A program made the position numbers and the translations under genes. Of a DNA stretch of 10,073 bases, positions 5,839-10,073 are shown piece after piece. Source of the stretch: an uncultured Gemmatimonadota bacterium (GTDB lineage: Bacteria > Gemmatimonadota > Gemmatimonadetes > Gemmatimonadales > GWC2-71-9); contig CAJVYZ010000050.1 in NCBI GenBank assembly GCA_913009915.1, forward strand, positions 1 to 10,073, in the 5' to 3' direction. The first letter of the stretch is position 1. Each line of letters starts with the position of its first letter. Below the pieces are notes generated by a model, which had not been told where the DNA came from, ran no database searches, and saw only the letters and a program-made list of their open reading frames with translations.

Positions 5839-7086
5839 GTGGAAACCCTCGCCCTCCTACTGATCGCCCTCGCGGGCTTGGCCTACGGGCTCGTGTCCGG
5901 TGCGCTCGCCAAGAGCATCATCACCGGTCCCATGGTGTTCACCGCCGTTGGCTACCTGCTCCATCGCGCGGGACTCCTCCATATCGAAGGTGTCGAGGAG
6001 GGCGTGAAGCTTCTGGCCGAGGCGACGCTGGTGGTGGTGTTGTTCGCCGACGCAGTGCGGATCGACCTCCGGGGGCTGCGGCGGGACCACAATCTTCCCT
6101 TCAGGATGCTGGTGTTCGGTCTGCCGCTCGGCATCCTGCTCGGGACCGTGGTCGCCATGGTGCTGTGGCCGGGAGTGTCGCTGTGGCAGGCCGCGGTCCT
6201 GTCCGCCATTCTCGTGCCCACCGATGCCGCCCTGGGCCAGGCGGTGGTGACGATGAAGGCGGTACCGGTCCGGCTCCGCCAAGCCCTCAACGTAGAAAGC
6301 GGCCTCAACGACGGCATCGCCCTCCCGTTCGTGCTGGTGGCGGCCAGCGTAGCCAGCGAGCACGCCACCGGGTCCGCCGAGTGGCTTCGATTCGGTCTGC
6401 TGCAACTGTCGCTCGGCCCACTGGCTGGTGTACTCGTTGGCTTCTTTGGCGGCAGGATGGTGGACCACGCCGTCGGCAAGAGGTGGTGCACGGAAGATTT
6501 CGAAGGCATCGTCCTCCTGGCGCTGCCGATCATCGCCTACCTCCTGGCCGTGCTGATCGGGGGCAATGGTTTCCTGGCCAGCTTCGTGGCCGGCATGGTA
6601 TTCCGTGGCGTGGCCCGGGACCGGTGCCACCCGGTGGTGACCTTCGTGGAAAACGAGGGCCAACTCCTCATCCTGGCCACCTTCGTTCTGTTCGGGGCGT
6701 TGATGCTTCCCGAACTCGGTCTCATTGCCGACCCCCGGATCTGGCTCTACGCCGTTCTGAGCCTCACGGTAATTCGCCTGTCGGCTATCGGCCTTTCCCT
6801 CATCGGCAGCGGACTCGGCGGACCGAGCGTGCTGTTCCTCGGTTGGTTCGGACCCAGAGGCCTGGCCTCGATCCTTTATGTACTCCTGGTATTGCGCAGC
6901 TATGACGTGAGCAACGCTCACCAGATCAACCAAGTCGTCATCGCCACCGTGCTGTTGAGCATCGTGGCCCACGGCGTCACCGCCGTTCCCGCCGCCAAGG
7001 CGCTGGGCCGGGCCGCGGGCCGCTGGCGGGAACAGCAACCGGAGTGTCACGCACTCAGGGAAGTGCCGGAGATGCCGACAAGATAG
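5839..7086 (+). CDS. Na+/H+ (cation:proton) antiporter, CPA1/NhaP type
   Basis: A 415-residue polytopic membrane protein with about twelve hydrophobic segments from residue 3 to about 390 and a short hydrophilic tail. CPA1 landmarks are present: VPTDAALGQAV with T128 and D129 (the TDP-type motif of the unwound helix), NVESGLNDGIALP with the N157-D158 ion-binding pair, and GWFGPRGLASILY with R340. In NhaP-type transporters these residues exchange Na+ or Li+ for H+ across the inner membrane for pH and salt homeostasis. The start is GTG, placed directly after the GCCACCA array and without a ribosome-binding site. The next in-frame ATG (5932) would delete the first helix. The product is slightly short for the family because the cytoplasmic tail is small. 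The gene stands alone between two repeat-filled gaps, so it is probably its own transcription unit. Confidence 0.88.
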   Translation: METLALLLIALAGLAYGLVSGALAKSIITGPMVFTAVGYLLHRAGLLHIEGVEEGVKLLAEATLVVVLFADAVRIDLRGLRRDHNLPFRMLVFGLPLGILLGTVVAMVLWPGVSLWQAAVLSAILVPTDAALGQAVVTMKAVPVRLRQALNVESGLNDGIALPFVLVAASVASEHATGSAEWLRFGLLQLSLGPLAGVLVGFFGGRMVDHAVGKRWCTEDFEGIVLLALPIIAYLLAVLIGGNGFLASFVAGMVFRGVARDRCHPVVTFVENEGQLLILATFVLFGALMLPELGLIADPRIWLYAVLSLTVIRLSAIGLSLIGSGLGGPSVLFLGWFGPRGLASILYVLLVLRSYDVSNAHQINQVVIATVLLSIVAHGVTAVPAAKALGRAAGRWREQQPECHALREVPEMPTR

Positions 7087-7164
7087 GGGCGGGGCTGCAG
7101 GGCGGCGGGGCAGCGGGGCAGGATAGGCGGACGGGCGGTCAGGCGGTCAGGCGGTCAGGCGGTC
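7087..7164. repeat. G-rich region with GGCGGTCA octamer array
   Basis: Directly after the antiporter stop codon comes a G-rich stretch (7087-7133, with GCGGGGCTGC and GGCAGCGGGGCAGG). Then 3.9 tandem copies of GGCGGTCA follow (7134-7164), running into the second double hairpin. GCGGGGCTGC also opens the gap after the propeller gene (9277-9286), so these gaps share building blocks. Confidence 0.8.
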
Positions 7165-7202
7165 GCTTTAGCGACAGTAGCCGAGTCTCGGCTTTAGCCG
7201 AG
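7162..7202. repeat. Double-hairpin repeat with TTTA loops, copy 2
   Basis: GTCGC-TTTA-GCGAC (7162-7175) and CTCGGC-TTTA-GCCGAG (7187-7202), with the competing GCCGAG at 7180-7185. It matches 5710-5750 at all but two positions, both in the linker between hairpins, and both stems are unchanged. Such conservation between two non-coding gaps suggests a dispersed repeat family or a structured RNA element. There is no T tract. Confidence 0.8.
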
Positions 7203-7224
7203 GACCGGGCGATAGTATCTTCCT

Positions 7225-7268
7225 CCGCACACCGCACACCGCACACCGCACACCGCACACCGCACACC
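7225..7268. repeat. Heptanucleotide tandem array CCGCACA (about 6.3 units)
   Basis: Six contiguous 7 bp units of CCGCACA plus CC, ending 15 bases before the ATG of the propeller protein. The bases between (CCGAGACCTCC) give at most a weak ribosome-binding site. Period and position match the array in front of the antiporter, but the unit sequence differs. Confidence 0.9.
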
Positions 7269-7283
7269 TACCCGAGACCTCCC

Positions 7284-9275
7284 ATGCGACATCCCCTCGC
7301 CATCGCCTCGTTGTTCTTGATCCTGACCGCCTCCCTCTCCGCCCAGGCCAATCCCGACCAGCGTGTGGTCCGGGTCGAGGTCCGTCCCGCCGAGCTGCAG
7401 CTAGCGGTGGGCGAACGCGCCAAGGTTGAGATAGTGGCCCTGGATGCCGACGGTAACGTGGTTGAGGACGCCTTCATCCAGGCGTTCAGTAACGGCGCGG
7501 TGGCCTCGTTCGATTTCCGGACAATGGAGGTGGAAGGCGTCGTTCCCGGGGTTACCACTCTTCTGGGCCGGGTGCGGCGGCCGTCTCCCGACGGACCCGG
7601 TTTCGAAGATGTCCGTGGATCGGCCACGGTGCACGTTACGCCGCGGCCGGTCACCCGCGTCGAGATCACCAAAGCGCGAACCACGTTGTTCAATGGAACC
7701 CGCTCGAGCGTGGCGGCCATGGCTTACTCGGATGCCGGACCGCGGAAGGACGTGCGGGTCGCCTGGTGGTCATCCGGCCGGGATATCGTCACGGTTGGAG
7801 CGGGCGGAGTGGTTCGCTCCCACATGGCCGGCCGGGCGACGCTCACCGCCACCTTCGAGGGCGTGAGTAGCTCGATCGACGTGGAAGTGATCGAGAACCC
7901 GGTGGACCGGATCGAGCTCGATGCGACAACCAAACGTGGGCGTGTGGGCGACGTGCTGCGGTTGTCCGTCGTGGCGCTCGACGGCCGTGGCCAGCCGGTG
8001 GATGCCGAGGTCTATTGGAGCTGGCAGGCCCTCGAGGGGCAGGGCAGCGGCGCCGCCTGGCTGGAGCGCGAAGACGACCACTCTGCGGTGATAGTGCCCT
8101 ACCAGCCGGGACTGTACCGCGTGACCGCCTCGGTAGGTGGCCTGTGGACCGACGTGGAGATTAGCGTGTCACCAAGGCCCAACCGGCGGAAGATCGAGTT
8201 GATTGCCCATGGCGTGGCGCCGATGGGGCACTCCGTCACGGACTTGTGGGTGTTCGAGGGCAACGACGGCCGTGACTACGTGTACACCGGCACTTATTCG
8301 GGCAACCTGATGTACGCCTGGGACGTAACCGATCCCGGCAATCCCATCATTACGGATTCGGTGACGTTCGACGGCCGCCGGGTCAACGATGTGAAAATCA
8401 ACGCCGACGCGTCCCTGGCGGTGGTGACGAGCGAGAACGCCGCCAACCGTCGCAACGGCATCACCGTGCTCGATCTGACCGATCCGGCCCACCCCAATCA
8501 GGTATCACACTTCACCGACCAGATGACCGGTGGAGTGCACAACACCTGGATCGATGGCCACCTGGTCTATGCCATCAACTACGGTACGCACGACGTCAGG
8601 ATCGTCGATATCGCAGACCCGGCCGACCCCAGGCTGGTGGGCGAGTGGGGCCTCCCCAAGGAGGGCCGCTACCTCCACGACGTCACCATCCTCGACGGGC
8701 TGGCGTATCTGAGTTACTGGGATGACGGGATGGTGATTCTGGACGTGGGCAACGGCGTCAAGGGCGGCACGCCTACCGACCCGGTGTTCGTGTCGCAGTA
8801 CCAGTATCGCTATCAACTGGGCGACCAGTGGTACGGCAACACCCATCACGCCATACGCTACGGCGACTACGTCTTCGTAGGAGATGAGATCTTCGGTTGC
8901 GACGAGTGCGTCAACGGGCCCCGAGGGTACGTGCATGTGGTCGACGTCAGCGACATCGAGCACCCGCGCGAGGTGGCCACATACCAGGTTCCCGAGGCCG
9001 GCGTTCACAACATGTGGGCCGAGGATGATTTGCTGTACATCGGCTACTACCAGGCGGGGCTTCGGGTGCTCGACATATCCGGCGAACTCAGGGGAGACCT
9101 GTACCGGCAACACCGTGAAGTGGGCTGGTATATGACTCAGGACGCTACCGGTACAGTGCCCAACACCACCGACACCTGGGGCGCCCAGCCGTTCAAGGGA
9201 AAGATCTACGCCTCGGATCCCAATTCGGGGTTGTGGATCGTGGAACTGGAACAGCCTGCGGAAGTGGTTCCCTGA
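7284..9275 (+). CDS. Secreted protein with three Ig-like domains and an LVIVD beta-propeller
   Basis: A 663-residue exported protein. Residues 1-22 are a signal peptide with a leucine/isoleucine core and an SAQA end. Three Ig-like (BIG2-type) sandwiches follow at about 27-119, 121-203 and 207-296, with phrases such as VRVEVRPAELQLAVGE and RIELDATTKRGRVGDVLRL. Residues 303-655 are a beta-propeller of LVIVD repeats: AWDVTDPGNP, TVLDLTDPAHP, RIVDIADPADP, MVILDVGN, HVVDVSDIEHP, RVLDISGEL and GLWIVELEQ, about seven blades. Such proteins are exported and probably bind partners or ligands at the surface; no enzyme motif is known. A CDEC pair (C539, C542) could form a disulfide. The frame is open upstream to 7044, but the signal peptide fixes the start at 7284. 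There is no anchor or sorting signal at the C-terminus. Homologues occur in Gemmatimonadota and similar groups. Confidence 0.87.
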   Translation: MRHPLAIASLFLILTASLSAQANPDQRVVRVEVRPAELQLAVGERAKVEIVALDADGNVVEDAFIQAFSNGAVASFDFRTMEVEGVVPGVTTLLGRVRRPSPDGPGFEDVRGSATVHVTPRPVTRVEITKARTTLFNGTRSSVAAMAYSDAGPRKDVRVAWWSSGRDIVTVGAGGVVRSHMAGRATLTATFEGVSSSIDVEVIENPVDRIELDATTKRGRVGDVLRLSVVALDGRGQPVDAEVYWSWQALEGQGSGAAWLEREDDHSAVIVPYQPGLYRVTASVGGLWTDVEISVSPRPNRRKIELIAHGVAPMGHSVTDLWVFEGNDGRDYVYTGTYSGNLMYAWDVTDPGNPIITDSVTFDGRRVNDVKINADASLAVVTSENAANRRNGITVLDLTDPAHPNQVSHFTDQMTGGVHNTWIDGHLVYAINYGTHDVRIVDIADPADPRLVGEWGLPKEGRYLHDVTILDGLAYLSYWDDGMVILDVGNGVKGGTPTDPVFVSQYQYRYQLGDQWYGNTHHAIRYGDYVFVGDEIFGCDECVNGPRGYVHVVDVSDIEHPREVATYQVPEAGVHNMWAEDDLLYIGYYQAGLRVLDISGELRGDLYRQHREVGWYMTQDATGTVPNTTDTWGAQPFKGKIYASDPNSGLWIVELEQPAEVVP

Positions 9276-9331
9276 AGCGGGGCTGCGGGGGCAGGTGACA
9301 GCGAGGGAAGCGAGGGCAGCGGGGGCAGCTC
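9276..9331. repeat. G-rich short repeats (GCAGCGAGG-like)
   Basis: Starting right at the stop codon of the propeller gene, this has GCGGGGCTGC, then GCGAGGGAAGCGAGG and GGCAGCGGGGGCAGC, the same vocabulary as at 5611-5707. No double hairpin follows here. Confidence 0.75.
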
Positions 9332-9357
9332 GACGCGGCAATGGCGGTATCACGCTC

Positions 9358-9404
9358 CTCCGCACTCCGCACTCCTGCGCCCTACGCCCTACGCCCTACG
9401 CCCC
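9358..9404. repeat. Two adjoining heptanucleotide arrays CTCCGCA and GCCCTAC
   Basis: Two CTCCGCA units and a diverged one (CTCCTGC), 9358-9378, are followed in the same 7 bp register by three GCCCTAC units and a partial fourth, 9379-9404. The unit changes while the period is kept. It lies 28 bases before the small ORF at 9432. Confidence 0.85.
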
Positions 9405-9431
9405 TCAAAATGAACCCTAGCTGACGCTGGA

Positions 9432-9665
9432 ATGACGCTGCATGTTTATCGTGTCATCATGCCCCAACCTGATCGCGTTCCCAGCCACGGCCTGGAAGCC
9501 AGGGTTTTCCCCCGGCAGGCTGGCTCGTATCCCGGGCTCAAGAAGGACGTCTGGTACCGGGTCCGCCCCGACGGGCCCGACGAGGATGGCACGTGCTGGC
9601 TGGTGGGTTACGGAATCAAGCAGCGGGTGTCGGTCGTGGATTTCCAGTTCCGCCGGGTGAAGTAG
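9432..9665 (+). CDS. Small hypothetical protein (77 residues)
   Basis: No known family is recognised. The 77-residue frame has a balanced composition and a compact C-terminal half, KKDVWYRVRPDGPDEDG followed by CWLVGYGIKQRVSVVDFQF, which looks like beta strands of a small soluble domain and ends in RRVK. No signal peptide or membrane helix is seen. The start at 9432 is uncertain because there is no clear ribosome-binding site; an in-frame ATG at 9459 is possible and would remove nine residues. It follows the repeat-filled gap after the propeller gene, on the same strand. The overlapping frames on both strands translate into low-complexity sequence and are less likely. That this is a real gene is an inference from its length and composition only. 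Confidence 0.45.
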   Translation: MTLHVYRVIMPQPDRVPSHGLEARVFPRQAGSYPGLKKDVWYRVRPDGPDEDGTCWLVGYGIKQRVSVVDFQFRRVK

Positions 9666-9730
9666 GCCGGGACTACTCGAGCCACTGCCACTGAATCGAC
9701 GGGGCCGACTCTCCTTCACCGCCCTCGCTG

Positions 9731-10062
9731 CCCCCCCCCCCCCCCCCCCCCCCCCCCACCCCCCCCCCCCCCCCCCCCACTCCTCCCCACCCCCCCCCCC
9801 CCCCCCCACCCCCCCCCCCCCCCCCCCTCCCCCCCCCCCGCCCCCCCCCCCCCCCCCCCCCCCCTTCCCCCCCCCCTCCCCCCCCCTCCCCCCCCCCACC
9901 CTCCACCCCACCCCCCCACCCCCCCCCTCCCCCCCCTCCTCCCCCCCCCCCCTCCCCCTCTCCCCCCCCCCCCCCTCCCCCCTCCCCCCCCCCCCCTCCC
10001 CCCCTCTCTTTCCCTTCCTTTCCCCCCCCTTCTCCCTCTCCTCCCCCTCTCTCCTTCTCCCA
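9731..10062. other. Poly-C low-complexity tract, probable sequencing/assembly artefact
   Basis: About 330 bases are almost only C, with occasional T and rare A, in uninterrupted runs of up to about 25 C. Long glycine-rich frames on the minus strand here are meaningless. The tract reaches the window edge, with only a few ordinary bases after it. Poly-G miscalls of two-colour Illumina chemistry, assembled into a contig end, give such sequence. No gene should be annotated here. Confidence 0.85.
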
Positions 10063-10073
10063 TCTCATTGGAG

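Noticed and set aside
5857..7050. Minus-strand 397-residue frame opposite the antiporter
   Set aside because: It is His/Gln/Glu-rich, typical of the antisense of a membrane protein gene, and has no motifs.
7225..7268. Tandem arrays considered as CRISPR
   Set aside because: The units are 7 bp and contiguous, with no spacers; no cas genes are present.
7044..7283. 80-residue N-terminal extension of the propeller protein
   Set aside because: It would cross the antiporter stop region, the hairpins and the CCGCACA array; a clean signal peptide begins at 7284.
9417..10068. Minus-strand glycine-rich proteins over the poly-C tract
   Set aside because: They are translations of near-pure G runs, almost surely sequencing artefact.

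Overview
This is a GC-rich bacterial window, probably from a metagenome-assembled genome. A secreted Ig-like/LVIVD propeller protein, several hypothetical genes and many short intergenic repeats are compatible with an uncultured lineage such as Gemmatimonadota. That placement is a low-confidence guess, because no rRNA or ribosomal marker is present.

Region 1 (1-1280) is an accessory toxin-antitoxin zone. It holds the 3' end of a VapC-type PIN toxin on the + strand and a complete vapBC operon on the - strand. Three copies of a roughly 100-107 bp palindromic, AT-rich, MITE-like element lie around them, two of which bracket the vapBC operon. Region 2 (1281-3130) holds a PP2C-type protein phosphatase. 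Directly behind its stop codon is a decapitated remnant of a DsrK/HdrD-like Fe-S oxidoreductase (cysteine-rich CCG domain only). A four-helix membrane protein of unknown function follows on the - strand.

Region 3 (3131-5610) begins with a long 5' region containing a heptanucleotide array. A two-gene unit follows: a radical SAM/SPASM protein, then a NeuD/PglD-like left-handed beta-helix acyltransferase fused at its C-terminus to a phosphopantetheine-binding carrier domain. This pair is the most interesting biochemical unit. It suggests carrier-bound acyl chemistry acting on a small molecule or sugar, but no loading enzyme is visible. Region 4 (5611-9275) holds a CPA1-type Na+/H+ antiporter and a secreted protein with three Ig-like domains and an LVIVD beta-propeller. 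Region 5 (9276-10073) contains a small orphan ORF and then about 330 bases of nearly pure C, most likely a sequencing or assembly artefact.

The most unusual global pattern is in the gaps between genes. After the acyltransferase-carrier gene, the antiporter gene and the propeller gene there are G-rich short repeats. The first two gaps then carry an almost identical double hairpin with TTTA loops. All three, plus the gap before the radical SAM gene, contain tandem arrays with a period of exactly 7 bp but with different unit sequences. One array runs right up to the GTG start of the antiporter. These resemble the heptanucleotide STRR sequences known from cyanobacteria, although nothing else here looks cyanobacterial.
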